Origin: Leptospira meyeri
Lineage (GTDB): Bacteria; Spirochaetota; Leptospiria; Leptospirales; Leptospiraceae
Length of the DNA: 64,000 nucleotides
NCBI RefSeq assembly: GCF_004368965.1
Contig: NZ_SORO01000001.1
Coordinates: 2,202,001-2,266,000 of the forward strand
Direction of reading: 5' to 3'
Shown: piece by piece, positions 34,828-45,744 of the stretch
Position numbering within the stretch: the first letter of the stretch is position 1
Layout: each line of letters begins with the position of its first letter
Position numbers and translations under genes: made by a program
Notes under the pieces: generated by a model
Databases searched by the model: none
Seen by the model: only the letters and a program-made list of their open reading frames with translations
What the model was told of the DNA's origin: nothing

Positions 34828-36057
34828 TCACCATTGTTGGTACATTTGTTCAGCAAAACCAGCAATGTCTTTCACTTCTAATTTTGTACCGTTGTCAAGA
34901 ACCACATAACCGTTATAATGCCCAAATGCTTTATTCAAATATGCTTCCGTTTTCAATAACTCTAGAATTTCGGAGAAAGTAAAATTTTGGTACAATTGTT
35001 TCAAGAATCCAATCATTCCCATTAAATCAATGTCCGAATGTAGGAGATACACCGGTGTAAATTCTAATTCAAGTCGTCCTTCATTACTAATAAATTTCCA
35101 AGGTTTTTTATAATCGGTTACATCGTATTTCCAAGTGACTTTATCTAATTTATGAACCTTTCCTTTGTATACAATTCCATTCTCTGTGGCTTCTGTTGGA
35201 GTTCCAAATCCATAACCCAAATTCAAACTGAGTAATTCCCCTTGGACAAGGCCAGCACCTGCGGCCCATAACCATTTGTTTTTTTCAGGCCAAGTTCCTC
35301 TTCCCCAATCCAAGACAGCATAACTTTTATTATCAAATTCATAGGTTGTATTGTTGTATTGAATGGAACCTTTGCAAAGCAAACTAGGCATTTTATATTC
35401 ATAAAAAAATGTAGATTCCGAAAAAGGAGTAATGACAGCTAGTGCCTCTGAAGCTTTTTCTTCTAATTCCAAACTACCTAAAATAACCTCTGATTTTGAA
35501 TCACCGATGATAGAGTATTCAATAAGTCTTTTTCCTTTTAATTTTGTAATCCGAATGAACTGATCTCCTTTTTTGAATTCAATTGGATCGATCGTATTAG
35601 TTGGGAAAAAAATCTCACCTGGTCTCACTAATTCTGTTTTGGAAAAAATAATTTTTCCTGTTGAAAAATCTAAAAGTTCAATACTTCCCATGGCCAAATT
35701 ACCAATGTCGGTTACTGTAACAGCTCCACCAAATTTTTCATTATAGAACGTATAATGTTCCCATCGTTTGTAGCGTTTTGGATCCACTTTAATATGAGAT
35801 TCTTCAATTTGAAAATATGGATATCTCGACCAACCAGATATATTTAGTTTTCCATCAGCTAACAAAAGAGAAATTGGACTTTTAATTTCTTTCTGAATGG
35901 TGGGTTCTGGTCCGGGTTCAGGAATCAGAATGATTGTTTTCCCGTGTTGGTCTACAATTTGACCAGGTTCTAACTTTGCATTAGAACAATTGAATATACA
36001 GAAACTAAGGAATATTATTCCTAAGATACTTACCAGTTGTGGTTTCAATTGAAACAT
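34828..36057 (-). CDS. DUF2804 lipoprotein
   Basis: The 409-residue product has a lipoprotein signal ending IFNC (Cys24). The rest fits DUF2804, with the signatures SWLDWGRG-like AVLDWGRGTWPEKNKWLWA and GELLSLNLGYGFGTPTEATE. The family has a lipocalin-like double barrel related to carotenoid-hydratase and AttH proteins, so a hydrophobic ligand is plausible. It is the last gene of the minus-strand catabolic run and lies 29 nt downstream of the chemoreceptor gene. Confidence 0.8.
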   Translation of the reverse strand: MFQLKPQLVSILGIIFLSFCIFNCSNAKLEPGQIVDQHGKTIILIPEPGPEPTIQKEIKSPISLLLADGKLNISGWSRYPYFQIEESHIKVDPKRYKRWEHYTFYNEKFGGAVTVTDIGNLAMGSIELLDFSTGKIIFSKTELVRPGEIFFPTNTIDPIEFKKGDQFIRITKLKGKRLIEYSIIGDSKSEVILGSLELEEKASEALAVITPFSESTFFYEYKMPSLLCKGSIQYNNTTYEFDNKSYAVLDWGRGTWPEKNKWLWAAGAGLVQGELLSLNLGYGFGTPTEATENGIVYKGKVHKLDKVTWKYDVTDYKKPWKFISNEGRLELEFTPVYLLHSDIDLMGMIGFLKQLYQNFTFSEILELLKTEAYLNKAFGHYNGYVVLDNGTKLEVKDIAGFAEQMYQQW

Positions 36058-36086
36058 GTATGTTCTCCAAAGATATATATCTTATC

Positions 36087-37652
36087 TTAAGATTCACTCA
36101 AAGTCAATAACTCTTGCGATTGAAACCTAATTTGTTCTACGTATTGCTCCAAATTTCTGGAAGCATTCGAAATTTGATTCACCTCATCTTCTAAGGCAAG
36201 AATCCCTCGATTGACTTCAGTTTGTCCTGAAATTTGTTCTTTTGTGCTAAATAAAATTTGAGAGGACAAATCATTGATTTCATTCAGACGACCTAGGGTA
36301 TCAAAAATAATTGTTTTTTGTTTTTCAAAAAGTTCGTGCATATAACTTACACGTTCCATTGTTTTTTCTAATTTTTGAATTTGATTTGTAGTTAAATTCC
36401 CAGTTTGCATAGAAACTTCAGACCCATAAAGAATAAACTTTCTGGAATTTTCTACTACCTCAGAAATGATTTTTGCATTTGTGGCAGTGAAGTACGCAAG
36501 TTTGCTTACTTCGCTTGCGACTACTGCGAATCCTCTTCCTACATCTCCAGCCCGCGCAGCTTCTATCGAAGCATTAAGTGCAAGTAAGTTTGTTTTTTCA
36601 CCTATCTCTGCTACGATCTGATTGATTTCATCTACTTTATCAAAAGAAGATTTTATTGAAGTTAGGTATTCACTGGTCCGTTTTGAAACACTTGCAATTT
36701 CGGTTGTTTCTTTTTTGTTTTCAGTCGCTAACAAAATCAATTCCTGATTAATATCACTGATGGTAACAACAAGTTGATTTAAATCATTCGAACCTGAAAA
36801 TAAATCAGTAATTTTAATGTTTTGGTTATTGATGATCTTTGCATTGGACTCAAATGAAGAAAAGAGTTCCGTGTTGATAGCAGTCACTTGTTCTAAAGAG
36901 GCTGCTTGCGATTCTAATCTTTCAGCAGTTTGTGAAATATAATCTCCACAATGATGAATAGAAGATTCTAAATTTTTTGCCGCATTTTGTAAAAGTTTTT
37001 TTTGTTGGATAGACTTTTGTAATAATTCTTCGGATTCTTTTGCTTTTTCAATTCCTTTGTCGCTGATACGAATCAAAAGAGCAATGAGTCTTGAAAGTAA
37101 AACTCCACTCACGATAATAAAAATTCCTTTAACAATTTCTGCAGAAGTACCTACATATCCAGTTTGAATATATAATATAGGATCTTCTGTTGGAATCAAT
37201 CCACCATATGTTACGGAAACATAATAAGAAAGGAACACACCCAATCCAGCAAAAAATCCATTCAATAAAACAAACCATGGATTTCCTAGAAATCCGGAAT
37301 AAATTAAATAAAAATAAACAACGAGTAAAACTGCTGTATTGTTCAATGCAGACTTTGCTTCAATGGGTCCCATGCTGCAATCAATTGATGTATTAATTAA
37401 ATGAATGCCTATATCTAAAATAATTAACAACTTATGGAACCACTCTGGAGGATTACCATATCGAAGCCATAAAAAACAAACTGAAGCATAAACTCCCATA
37501 ATGATTGTTCCAGACAAATGGATCAAAAACATAGCGGGAGGCATACTATCTTTTGTTCCTAACAATGCGGTAAAAAAGATAAAAAACAAAACAATACGAA
37601 TTCGATTGACTGTTTCTTTTCCATTCTGCCAAAGAACTTCAATGCTCATCAT
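36087..37652 (-). CDS. Methyl-accepting chemotaxis protein, paralogue of 22691-24256
   Basis: The 521-residue receptor has the same length and layout as the one at 22691: about six N-terminal helices, then a signalling domain with [20 protein letters not shown] then [19 protein letters not shown]. Its ATG overlaps the final base of the enoyl-CoA hydratase stop, so it is part of the lipid-catabolism operon. This suggests it steers the cell towards the substrate handled by that operon. Sensor identity between the two paralogues is moderate. Confidence 0.9.
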   Translation of the reverse strand: MMSIEVLWQNGKETVNRIRIVLFFIFFTALLGTKDSMPPAMFLIHLSGTIIMGVYASVCFLWLRYGNPPEWFHKLLIILDIGIHLINTSIDCSMGPIEAKSALNNTAVLLVVYFYLIYSGFLGNPWFVLLNGFFAGLGVFLSYYVSVTYGGLIPTEDPILYIQTGYVGTSAEIVKGIFIIVSGVLLSRLIALLIRISDKGIEKAKESEELLQKSIQQKKLLQNAAKNLESSIHHCGDYISQTAERLESQAASLEQVTAINTELFSSFESNAKIINNQNIKITDLFSGSNDLNQLVVTISDINQELILLATENKKETTEIASVSKRTSEYLTSIKSSFDKVDEINQIVAEIGEKTNLLALNASIEAARAGDVGRGFAVVASEVSKLAYFTATNAKIISEVVENSRKFILYGSEVSMQTGNLTTNQIQKLEKTMERVSYMHELFEKQKTIIFDTLGRLNEINDLSSQILFSTKEQISGQTEVNRGILALEDEVNQISNASRNLEQYVEQIRFQSQELLTLSES

Positions 37653-38431
37653 TAATTTCCGGTAAAAACTGGTTTACGATGATTAGCGAAACTTTCCAAA
37701 GCTTCTTTTAAGTCTGATGATCCTAACAACTTTGATTGTAAGTCAATCTCTAGTTCTAAACTTTGATCCAAAGGGATTTTGTCTCCTTGTTTGATAATCT
37801 GTTTGGTAATAGAAATGGTTTGTGGAGGCAATGATTTGAATTTATTTACAAACTGAGATACTGTATCATCCAAACTCTCAGGAGGAACTACTTTGGTAAC
37901 TAAATTGTATTGTAGAGCTTTTTCCGAATTGAATTTATCACCTAACATTACAATTTCATTTGTGGCTGCAATTCCTGCATTTCGAGTGATCCGATTCGTT
38001 CCCATAAGAACGGTTAATCCTAATTTTACAAGGGGAACTGAGAATACAGATTTTTCGCTGGCAATTCGAAAGTCGCAACATTGAGCCAACATAAAACCAC
38101 CACCCATACAAAATCCTTGTATTTTTGCAATTGTAGGTTTAGAAATATTTTCAAATGTTGTAAAACAACTTTGCATCTCGCGCATATGCGTTTTAAATTC
38201 TTCTGCTTTGATTTCAGCTGCTTTGTTTAAAAGCTCAATATTCACTCCAGATGAAAAGTGTTTGCCTGCACCTTCTAAAATGATGGCCCAAACTTTATTG
38301 TTGTTCTCTAATTCTTTACTCAAACTTTTTAGTTCAAAAAGAGAATCCATATCCATCACATTCAAATCATTGGTTTGTAATCTGACTGTCGCAATTCTAT
38401 CCTCAATTTCTACATTCCAAGATTTATACAT
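37652..38431 (-). CDS. Enoyl-CoA hydratase/isomerase family protein
   Basis: This 259-residue crotonase-fold enzyme has the oxyanion-hole motifs [15 protein letters not shown] and [20 protein letters not shown]. The usual catalytic Glu positions are not both kept ([12 protein letters not shown] region), so hydratase versus isomerase activity is open. ATG 38431 has AGGTGGGG just upstream; a GTG at 38440 would add three residues. It would act in beta-oxidation-like steps after the acyl-CoA synthetase and dehydrogenase in the same operon. Confidence 0.85.
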   Translation of the reverse strand: MYKSWNVEIEDRIATVRLQTNDLNVMDMDSLFELKSLSKELENNNKVWAIILEGAGKHFSSGVNIELLNKAAEIKAEEFKTHMREMQSCFTTFENISKPTIAKIQGFCMGGGFMLAQCCDFRIASEKSVFSVPLVKLGLTVLMGTNRITRNAGIAATNEIVMLGDKFNSEKALQYNLVTKVVPPESLDDTVSQFVNKFKSLPPQTISITKQIIKQGDKIPLDQSLELEIDLQSKLLGSSDLKEALESFANHRKPVFTGN

Positions 38432-38440
38432 ATTCCCCAC

Positions 38441-40366
38441 CTACTTGCGATACATCGATTCAATTTCGTTATGATACTTTTCTTGTACTCGATTCCGTTT
38501 CACTTTTTGCGTTTGAGTTAACTCGTCGTGGATTACGAATGGATTTTGTAAGATAAAAATATTGGTAATTCGTTCAAAAGATTTGAAACCATTTTTATCG
38601 GACACAAATCGTTTTACTTCCTCTTTTATTAACTTTAATATAGTCTCTTCTTCATTAAAAATACAATTGTTCAAATCCAAAGATATTGACTGTAAGTTAA
38701 GGTAAGATTGCACTTTATCTAAATTTAATAAGATAAGAGCTGATAATGATTTTTTATCTTGACCTACAACGACTGCTTGATCTATAAATTCACTTTGTTT
38801 CAAACAAATTTCAATTGGCTCCGGCTCTACATTCTCTCCACCAGAAAGAACAATTGTATCCTTTGCTCTACCAGCAAATTTTAAATTTCCTTGTGCAGTA
38901 TAAACAAGTAGATCACCAGAATTTAACCAACGATCAGCTGTTAACACTGCCTTGGTTTTTTCTTCTTCCAGGTAATAACCCTTCATATTATGAAATCCAT
39001 GATGGTGGGCCACACCTTTGATTCCTGGTTTCGTAATTTCTTTTCCAAATTCATTAATTAATTTGATAGTCACTCCATGAATCGGTTTTCCTACATTCCC
39101 AACGGAAAAATCGTTATAGTGCCTTATAGTTGAAACACCAGAATTCTCAGTCATACCGTAAACTTCTAATATAGGCATCCCAATCGCATACATAAAACGA
39201 TCCACTTCCGCTTGCAAGGCTCCTGCACCGGCAAATGCATAGCGCAACCTTCCACCTAATACGGATAATATTTTAGAAAGCACTAATTTTGAAATAGGAA
39301 GTAACGGAAGATAAATTATAAGTTTAATCAAATGGAAAATTTGAGATAAAACTTGAAGGAAAGTTTTGGATTCATTAAGGCGAGGAATTCGATCGAAAGC
39401 CTTGTCATAACAAAGAGAAAAATTCATTGAATTCCAAACGAGTATCTTCAGAAAATATTTTTTGAATAAACCACTTTTGTGAATCGTATCTTTGATTTTA
39501 TCGTAAAAACTTTCCCAAACACGAGGTACAGTAAACAAAATAGTTGGCTTTGTTTTAGCTAAATCTTTTCCAAGTTCAGGAACACTAGTAAATGCAATTT
39601 TTATACCTGAATAAAAACAAATAGTCTCAAAGATTCGTTCTCCACTATGCCAAGGTGGTAAAAATCCTAAAGTAACATCACCTTCACCAACTTGTACTCC
39701 AGTATTGCGAAACTCCGCCACTAAAGAGTTAATTTCAAAAAGAATACTTCCATGAGTCAACATAACACCTTTAGGTTTTCCTGTTGTCCCTGATGTATAA
39801 ATGATAGTCGCTATATCTTCTTCCTGAATTTGTTTTCCTCTCTTATGGAAATTTTCATCGTCTATTGTGACTCCATATTTTTTTAAATCAGAAAAATTTA
39901 AGATTGGAATTGCTAAATCAGTTTTTTCACTTTTTGTTTCTCCAAATAGAATGATTGTTTCTATTTTTAATTTTTTTAATTCTGGAAGAAACTTTTGCAG
40001 AGCTTTTTCTGTTTCAATAAAAACGATTTTACATTCAGCATGATTTAAAATATAACCGATATCATCAAGTGTCGCATCCGTCCCGCGAGGTACATCAACA
40101 CAACCAATATTTGTAATCGCCATGCTCACTTGTAGCCATTGATGACCCACATCGGCAATAATTCCTATGCGGTCCCCCGCTTTAGCATTTAGATATAACA
40201 AACCCTTTGAAATATTTTCAACATTTGAAACAAATACGTTATAACTAATATCTTGATATTCTTTTTTATGATCTTTAAAACTTTGTGCTGGTAGAGAACC
40301 ATAAAGGCGTTTCCCTTCCTGTAACAAGTAATACAAAGTTCTTTTTTCTAGTTTAGGAACTTTCAT
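38441..40366 (-). CDS. Long-chain acyl-CoA synthetase (AMP-forming)
   Basis: The 641-residue adenylate-forming ligase has the P-loop YTSGTTGKPKGVMLTHGS, the YGMTENSG motif, the hinge LNSGDLLVYTAQGNLKFAGR and the C-terminal catalytic region DTIVLSGGENVEPEPIE. The length and FadD15-like layout fit long-chain or bulky acid substrates. It has no signal peptide. It activates a carboxylic acid to its CoA ester for the hydratase and acyl-CoA dehydrogenase encoded next to it. Confidence 0.9.
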   Translation of the reverse strand: MKVPKLEKRTLYYLLQEGKRLYGSLPAQSFKDHKKEYQDISYNVFVSNVENISKGLLYLNAKAGDRIGIIADVGHQWLQVSMAITNIGCVDVPRGTDATLDDIGYILNHAECKIVFIETEKALQKFLPELKKLKIETIILFGETKSEKTDLAIPILNFSDLKKYGVTIDDENFHKRGKQIQEEDIATIIYTSGTTGKPKGVMLTHGSILFEINSLVAEFRNTGVQVGEGDVTLGFLPPWHSGERIFETICFYSGIKIAFTSVPELGKDLAKTKPTILFTVPRVWESFYDKIKDTIHKSGLFKKYFLKILVWNSMNFSLCYDKAFDRIPRLNESKTFLQVLSQIFHLIKLIIYLPLLPISKLVLSKILSVLGGRLRYAFAGAGALQAEVDRFMYAIGMPILEVYGMTENSGVSTIRHYNDFSVGNVGKPIHGVTIKLINEFGKEITKPGIKGVAHHHGFHNMKGYYLEEEKTKAVLTADRWLNSGDLLVYTAQGNLKFAGRAKDTIVLSGGENVEPEPIEICLKQSEFIDQAVVVGQDKKSLSALILLNLDKVQSYLNLQSISLDLNNCIFNEEETILKLIKEEVKRFVSDKNGFKSFERITNIFILQNPFVIHDELTQTQKVKRNRVQEKYHNEIESMYRK

Positions 40367-40374
40367 AATTATCT

Positions 40375-41205
40375 CTAAACGTTTATGTTCATATGATCTA
40401 ATAAGATTCTATCTTTTAGCTTTTGAGGCAAAAAGCGATTGAGTCCCAAAAAGAAAGTACTCATAAAATCAACTTGGTTGAACAGTTTCGGTCGGTTCGA
40501 AATAATAACTCTTACAATCCTTTCGGCTGCTTGTTGTGGATTTGTGGCCGAACGAATTAAATCATTATCTCTATCAATAAACCGCACGCATCGCTCAAAA
40601 TAAGGGGAATCTTTTTCTGGTAACTTTTGTGCCTTGGCAGCAAAATTCGTAGACACTTGCGCAGGTTGTATCATCGCTACTTGGATTCCAAAAGGACTTA
40701 CTTCATAACGCAATGAAGATACCATCCCTTCAATCGCAAACTTAGTAGCTGAGTAAATCGACTCAAACGGAAATGGGACTTGTCCTACTAGCGAAGACAT
40801 AACAACTAGTTTTCCTTTATTCGACTTTCTCATTGAAGGAATAAAGGCTTGGAGTAATCTCGCACAACCAATGACATTGATATCAAAACATTGTAAAGCC
40901 TTGTTTAAATCTACCTCTTCAAAAGGACCAAAAAAACCAATTCCTACATTTGAAACAACGGTATCGACTGTTCCAAATTTTTTTATTACATTGTCTTTAA
41001 ACTTCAAGATTTTTTCAGATTCAGTAATACTGAGTGTTTCTAGATGAAAACTTGCGTTTAACTTTGTTAATTCAGATGACAAACTATCCAAGTGTTTTTT
41101 TTCAATATCAAAACCACAAATAGTATATCCTTTTGCAGCCAACATGAGAGAAACTTCTCTACCCATCCCTTGCGCAATTCCACTAATAACAATTACTTTG
41201 CTCAT
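40375..41205 (-). CDS. Short-chain dehydrogenase/reductase
   Basis: The 276-residue classical SDR has GIAQGMG in place of the usual GxxxGIG cofactor loop, SNVG in place of NNAG (VVSNVGIGFFG), catalytic Ser in VVMSSLVGQVPFPF and Tyr/Lys in YSATKFAIEG. The C-terminal region (AAKAQKLP, then ERCVRFIDR) resembles SDRs acting on lipids or sterols. It sits between the acyl-CoA synthetase and the epimerase genes of the catabolic operon. Confidence 0.85.
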   Translation of the reverse strand: MSKVIVISGIAQGMGREVSLMLAAKGYTICGFDIEKKHLDSLSSELTKLNASFHLETLSITESEKILKFKDNVIKKFGTVDTVVSNVGIGFFGPFEEVDLNKALQCFDINVIGCARLLQAFIPSMRKSNKGKLVVMSSLVGQVPFPFESIYSATKFAIEGMVSSLRYEVSPFGIQVAMIQPAQVSTNFAAKAQKLPEKDSPYFERCVRFIDRDNDLIRSATNPQQAAERIVRVIISNRPKLFNQVDFMSTFFLGLNRFLPQKLKDRILLDHMNINV

Positions 41206-41219
41206 TTTGTTGAATCTCC

Positions 41220-42191
41220 TTAAGAAACAAATTGCATTTTTAAAATAGAATTTTTGAAATCAGGGTATTTAATGGTATAACCAACTAATTTTAATTTTTG
41301 ATTATCCATACAATAATCTTTATATAAGTATTTAATTGCTTCAAATTCTAAGTCGGGTATCTTTCCCCTTAACTTTGCTATTGGAGCCTCAAGTTTAGCC
41401 AACACCTTTAGAATACCTAATGGAATATGTATTTTATTAATCTTCGAGCCAAAGGCAATTGAAGCAAGATCCAATGCTTCCCCTAAACTTGGATGGCTAT
41501 CGTCAGCAATATTGAAAATTTCACCAAATACGTTATCCTTTTCCGATAAAAAGATGGCAGCTGAGGAAACATCTTCAACTCTAACGTTTGCTAGTTTTTT
41601 GTCTCCACGTCCTGGAATCCCTACAATTTTTCCTGGTCGAGAAAACACCTTTCCCGCACCATCATTACAGCCAGGACCGTAAACAGTGCACGGTCTTAGA
41701 ATGACAGCCTTCAATCCTTTTGAAATTTTTGTTAATACAATTTGTTCCCCATCATATTTACTCTTTGCATAAGCATCCATAGGATTACAGAAATCGGTTT
41801 CTTTAAAAGGAGTTCCACGATAGATTCCATACACACTAGAGGAACTAAAGTGAACGTAAGATTTTACTTTATTTTCCAAAACAAAGTCAGTGATTTTTTC
41901 AACTGCATTGACATTGATAGGTTTTAAAGTTTCATACGGAGTACTAAGATTACAAATTCCCGCCACATGAAATACACGATCCACTCCTGAAAATAGTTTT
42001 TTTAGGTCTACTTCATTACGAATATCAGATCGAATGTATTCTATATTTTTGTTATTTAGCAAATTGATCCGATCATTCTTAAGATCCGTAACACGAATTT
42101 TTAAAGATGGATTTTTTGCGAGTTCATTTAAAAGTGCAAAGCCAATAAAGCCATTTGCACCGGTGATTAATGTTATTCCTGAAAATTTCAT
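41220..42191 (-). CDS. NAD-dependent epimerase / 3-beta-HSD-like dehydrogenase
   Basis: The 323-residue extended SDR starts ITLITGANGFIGFALLNELA, has VFHVAGICNLSTPYE and the catalytic SSSVYGIYRG then YAKSKYDGEQ (Y-x3-K). This layout fits the sterol or sugar dehydrogenase (3-beta-HSD/epimerase) group. With the neighbouring GMC oxidoreductase and bile-acid-type carrier, action on a cyclic or isoprenoid alcohol is plausible, but this is inference. It ends 14 nt from the next gene, and the upstream acyl-CoA dehydrogenase stop is 1 nt away. Confidence 0.78.
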   Translation of the reverse strand: MKFSGITLITGANGFIGFALLNELAKNPSLKIRVTDLKNDRINLLNNKNIEYIRSDIRNEVDLKKLFSGVDRVFHVAGICNLSTPYETLKPINVNAVEKITDFVLENKVKSYVHFSSSSVYGIYRGTPFKETDFCNPMDAYAKSKYDGEQIVLTKISKGLKAVILRPCTVYGPGCNDGAGKVFSRPGKIVGIPGRGDKKLANVRVEDVSSAAIFLSEKDNVFGEIFNIADDSHPSLGEALDLASIAFGSKINKIHIPLGILKVLAKLEAPIAKLRGKIPDLEFEAIKYLYKDYCMDNQKLKLVGYTIKYPDFKNSILKMQFVS

Positions 42192-42192
42192 T

Positions 42193-43320
42193 TTAATAGT
42201 GGTAGGATGGTCTTAAAATTTCTCTTGCGACATTGTTTAACATTACTTCGGAACTCCCACCGCCAGCCAAAAGTGATTTTACTTCTCTCACATAACGATC
42301 GTAAGGACGATTGCGATAACAAGCATGAGAACCTGTTAATGTAAATGCTTTATTCACCGTTTCATCGGCTATTACTCCTGCTAAATACTTAGCAATTGAA
42401 GTTTCCAAATTATGATTAACTTTTTGATCATGTAACCAAGCAGCTTGGTTTCTTGCAAGTTTGGCTGCTTCCAATTCTGCAGTCAATTTAGCAATGATCC
42501 ATTGGATTCCTTGAAAATCTGAAACTCTATTCTCACCTACCTTTCTAGATTTTGTAAATGATACTGCATGTTCTAAACAGCCACGAGCAATTCCAATCAA
42601 CTGTGACGCTACACCCAAACGGCTTAGTTTGAAGATGGCCATAAAGGTTTCAATTCCTCTTCCTTCTCTTCCCAAAACTGTATCAGCAGGAATACGACAA
42701 TCTTCGAAGTATACATCATACATAGGAGCTGAACGTAAACCAATAGGATCTTGTTTCTCATAACGAATACCTTTCGTATCTTTATCGACTAAGAATTCCG
42801 TTAAACCCTTGTCAGTTTTTGCCAAAACCATCATCAATTGAGCTTCCTTTCCCAAATTGATATGAACTTTCAGACCATTTAATACCCATTCGTTACCATC
42901 TCTGACTGCTGTAGTTTGAATATTTTGAAAGGAAGAGCCTGCATCTGGTTCGGAAATTGCTTGCGCTGCCATTATTTTTCCTTTCGCTAACTCAGGTAAC
43001 CATTTCTGTTTTTGTTCTTCCGTTCCCACGGCTAACAATCCTTGTTGTGCTTGGATTAAATTTTGAGGACCGTAAATAAGCTCTTTTGCTGTTTCTTCCA
43101 TAATGATTGTGTATTCGACAGCACCTTTACCCAAACCGCCGTACTCCTCTGGAACAATTACTCCGGTCCATCCTTTCTCACCTAACGCACTTAATACATC
43201 CCAAGAAAATTCACTGTCTCTTTCCTCGATGTCTCTTTGTGGATCTGCTCCCGCAATTTTTGCATAAGTTGCCACTGCTTCTCGCAATCGATTTTGTTCT
43301 TCCGAAAAATAAAAATTCAT
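42193..43320 (-). CDS. Acyl-CoA dehydrogenase
   Basis: The 375-residue flavoenzyme has the family layout: N-terminal helical domain (FSEEQNRLREAVATYAK), FAD/substrate motif AAQAISEPDAGSSFQNIQTT, the middle beta domain, and the C-terminal helices with LTGSHACYRNRPYDRYVREV. ATG 43320 has AAGGA 9 nt upstream and overlaps the preceding stop (TAATG); an upstream in-frame ATG at 43422 would add a spurious leader. It oxidises acyl-CoA thioesters to enoyl-CoA. The catalytic base is not in an obvious usual place, so the substrate could be unusual. Confidence 0.88.
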   Translation of the reverse strand: MNFYFSEEQNRLREAVATYAKIAGADPQRDIEERDSEFSWDVLSALGEKGWTGVIVPEEYGGLGKGAVEYTIIMEETAKELIYGPQNLIQAQQGLLAVGTEEQKQKWLPELAKGKIMAAQAISEPDAGSSFQNIQTTAVRDGNEWVLNGLKVHINLGKEAQLMMVLAKTDKGLTEFLVDKDTKGIRYEKQDPIGLRSAPMYDVYFEDCRIPADTVLGREGRGIETFMAIFKLSRLGVASQLIGIARGCLEHAVSFTKSRKVGENRVSDFQGIQWIIAKLTAELEAAKLARNQAAWLHDQKVNHNLETSIAKYLAGVIADETVNKAFTLTGSHACYRNRPYDRYVREVKSLLAGGGSSEVMLNNVAREILRPSYHY

Positions 43321-44198
43321 TAAACTAATTCCTTCTGATTCTTTTTTGATTTTAAATAAAAATAATATGTAGCAAATGATGAAGTCACGGGAACAAACAG
43401 AGCATACAAAAGCGGCATCCAAAGAATTTCATTTATCTGGCTTTTTGAAAAACTTAGTAAAATGACAGCAATTGTAAGTGGCCCATTTTGAATTCCAGTT
43501 TCAAGCGATACCGTTGTACTTTGGCGTTCTGTTAAATTTAGAAATTTACTAAATGCATAACCAAAGAAATACCCTAAAACTGTAATTAGAATTGCTGAAA
43601 TGTACATCTCCCAAGTTGTCTTATTCAGTAATTCAATGTTTTTTGGAATCATAACAATTAATAAAAATAAGATCATTAGTATTCCTAAAATACTTCCGAT
43701 CTTTTCAATTTTTAACGCCAATCTTTGATTAGATGATCTTATTTTAATTCCAACCAAAACTGGAATGATTAATATAATTATAGAACCAATAATACTTTTA
43801 AAAGGAATCTGAATTTGTTCTGCATTGAAGCCTGAACAATACAGCCAAAACAAAAATGGCATCATAACTGCTGCGAGAACAGTTGAAGTAATCGTCATAC
43901 TTATACTTAAGGCAACATCGCCTTTTGCGTAATAAGTTAATAAATTTGAAGTAGTCCCACCTGGTGTACATCCAACCAAAATCAGTCCGACTGAAAATAA
44001 AGGTGATAATCCAAAGATGTTTGATAATCCAAAAGCAATGAGCGGCATGAATCCAAATTGAGATAACATTCCGATTAATAGTGGTCTTTTACTTTGAATT
44101 GCTTTTTTAAAATTTTCTAACGTGAGGGTTGTTCCCATTGCAACCATTAGGAAAAAAATCATTGAAGCAAATAAAATTTCTTCTACTCGCGTTAACAT
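43320..44198 (-). CDS. Bile acid:Na+ symporter (BASS) family transporter, second copy
   Basis: The 292-residue membrane protein has nine or ten helices. It has the BASS signatures [20 protein letters not shown] and [20 protein letters not shown]. It is diverged from the first copy at 29992 but shares the fold and motifs. It lies inside the minus-strand catabolic operon between the GMC oxidoreductase and acyl-CoA dehydrogenase, so it is the likely importer for the substrate of that operon. Confidence 0.85.
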   Translation of the reverse strand: MLTRVEEILFASMIFFLMVAMGTTLTLENFKKAIQSKRPLLIGMLSQFGFMPLIAFGLSNIFGLSPLFSVGLILVGCTPGGTTSNLLTYYAKGDVALSISMTITSTVLAAVMMPFLFWLYCSGFNAEQIQIPFKSIIGSIIILIIPVLVGIKIRSSNQRLALKIEKIGSILGILMILFLLIVMIPKNIELLNKTTWEMYISAILITVLGYFFGYAFSKFLNLTERQSTTVSLETGIQNGPLTIAVILLSFSKSQINEILWMPLLYALFVPVTSSFATYYFYLKSKKNQKELV

Positions 44199-44202
44199 AG
44201 TA

Positions 44203-45744
44203 TTAGATTATTTTCCTTGCCAGTTGATTGGCTAATTTCGATGCTATGGAATAAATCGTAAAACTTGGGTTCACACCAAGACTTGTTGGAAAAATTGATC
44301 CATCAATCACTGATAAATTTTTTAAATGATGAAACTTTCCTGATGTATCAACTACAGAAGTTTTTGGATCTTTACCCATTGGATTTCCACCTAACGGATG
44401 TGTTGAGTTTACAACTGTATTAGGCGATTGAATGATCATTGACTCAATTCCTTTTTTGGCATCTATCCAAGAGGAATATGGTGAAACTGCATTATTAGCT
44501 GGTACAACTGTCTTGGCTCCTGCTCCAAACTGACATTCCGCCATCGAGAGGTAAGACCTTCTAATTCCATCAATTATATAATCATTCAATGGATAATCAA
44601 GAATTGGATAACCAGCATCATTTAAACTTACTGTTCCACCTTGACTTTCTTCATTAAACCCATCTCGAATTTGTGATACTAATACATGCAAGTTTGGATA
44701 ACTTTTTACATAGGCTTCAAACTCATCTCCAACCAACTTACGCAAGTTCATCAGAACAATCGGTTGTGCTCCAACTGCTTCTATATTGTAGCCAGCTCTC
44801 CCTGTAACTCCGTCCTTCCATAGAAATTCATCAGATGCGACTGATTGTGGAGCTCCAAAAAATCCAAAAACTGATGAAGGCATTTCTGCCACAGAGTAAT
44901 TGTGTAATTGTACAAAAGTTCTTTTCCCAATCAATTGGTATGGATCAGGAAGTTTTGATCGTAACAATAGAGCAGGAGAATTGATCGCTCCTGCACTGGT
45001 AATAAAATGTTTTGCAAACAAACGAATCGTCGGTGTTTTTATTCCATGAACATTGGCCGGTATACAATATAAATGATCGATTCGATTATCTTTCCACTCA
45101 TAACGAATGGCTTTCGTATTATAGAGTAAGGTTGTTTTTTCTTTTAATGCAGACGGAATTGTAGTGACTAGTTGGCTTTGTTTGGCATCAACTGGACAAC
45201 CTAATCCACAATAACCTAACATATGACAATTTTTAACATTGCGCCGAATCGAACTATAACGCCATCCCAACTTTTTAGCACCAAGACTAAGTAAATTATT
45301 GTTTTGGTTATGAGCTTCCCATGTTTGAATGGAAAGTCTTTTGGATGCAACCTCAAACCAAGGTTCCAACTCTTTTGAACTATAACCTTGTATCCCTAAA
45401 TCATTTTCCCAATATTCTAAAGTTTCCTTTGGTGTTTTGATACACGTAGTCCAATTGACCACTGTTGACCCACCCACAGTTCTGCCTTGAACAACCGTAA
45501 ATGCTCTATCTTTTGTTGGTCGAGTTGCACCCTCAAAGTACAATCGATTAAAAGTAGAAAGTTCTTTCAGATTAAAGTCTTTACTCGTCTCATAATTTCC
45601 CTCTTCAACGATGATAACTTTAAACCCAGCTTTTGCTAATATCTCCGCACTGGTTCCACCACCGGCACCAGATCCAACAACGACAAAATCTGCTTCTAAA
45701 TCTAAATCTTTTTGCAAATAAGAAACATTGATTAATTTATCCAT
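44203..45744 (-). CDS. GMC-family FAD oxidoreductase
   Basis: The 513-residue enzyme has the N-terminal FAD loop [16 protein letters not shown], the [12 protein letters not shown] motif, a Cys-rich [18 protein letters not shown] stretch seen in long-chain alcohol oxidase and sterol-type members, and the C-terminal catalytic region HPLGGNPMG then [10 protein letters not shown]. It oxidises an alcohol. The start lies 7 nt inside the upstream subunit gene with AGGA 8 nt before it. The small partner encoded upstream carries a Tat signal, so the pair could be exported together. Confidence 0.88.
   Translation of the reverse strand: MDKLINVSYLQKDLDLEADFVVVGSGAGGGTSAEILAKAGFKVIIVEEGNYETSKDFNLKELSTFNRLYFEGATRPTKDRAFTVVQGRTVGGSTVVNWTTCIKTPKETLEYWENDLGIQGYSSKELEPWFEVASKRLSIQTWEAHNQNNNLLSLGAKKLGWRYSSIRRNVKNCHMLGYCGLGCPVDAKQSQLVTTIPSALKEKTTLLYNTKAIRYEWKDNRIDHLYCIPANVHGIKTPTIRLFAKHFITSAGAINSPALLLRSKLPDPYQLIGKRTFVQLHNYSVAEMPSSVFGFFGAPQSVASDEFLWKDGVTGRAGYNIEAVGAQPIVLMNLRKLVGDEFEAYVKSYPNLHVLVSQIRDGFNEESQGGTVSLNDAGYPILDYPLNDYIIDGIRRSYLSMAECQFGAGAKTVVPANNAVSPYSSWIDAKKGIESMIIQSPNTVVNSTHPLGGNPMGKDPKTSVVDTSGKFHHLKNLSVIDGSIFPTSLGVNPSFTIYSIASKLANQLARKII

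Noticed and set aside
43321..43422. Longer start of the acyl-CoA dehydrogenase
   Set aside because: The extra residues lie over the transporter gene's 3' end and are unlike the family. ATG 43320 has a good ribosome site and couples to the preceding stop.
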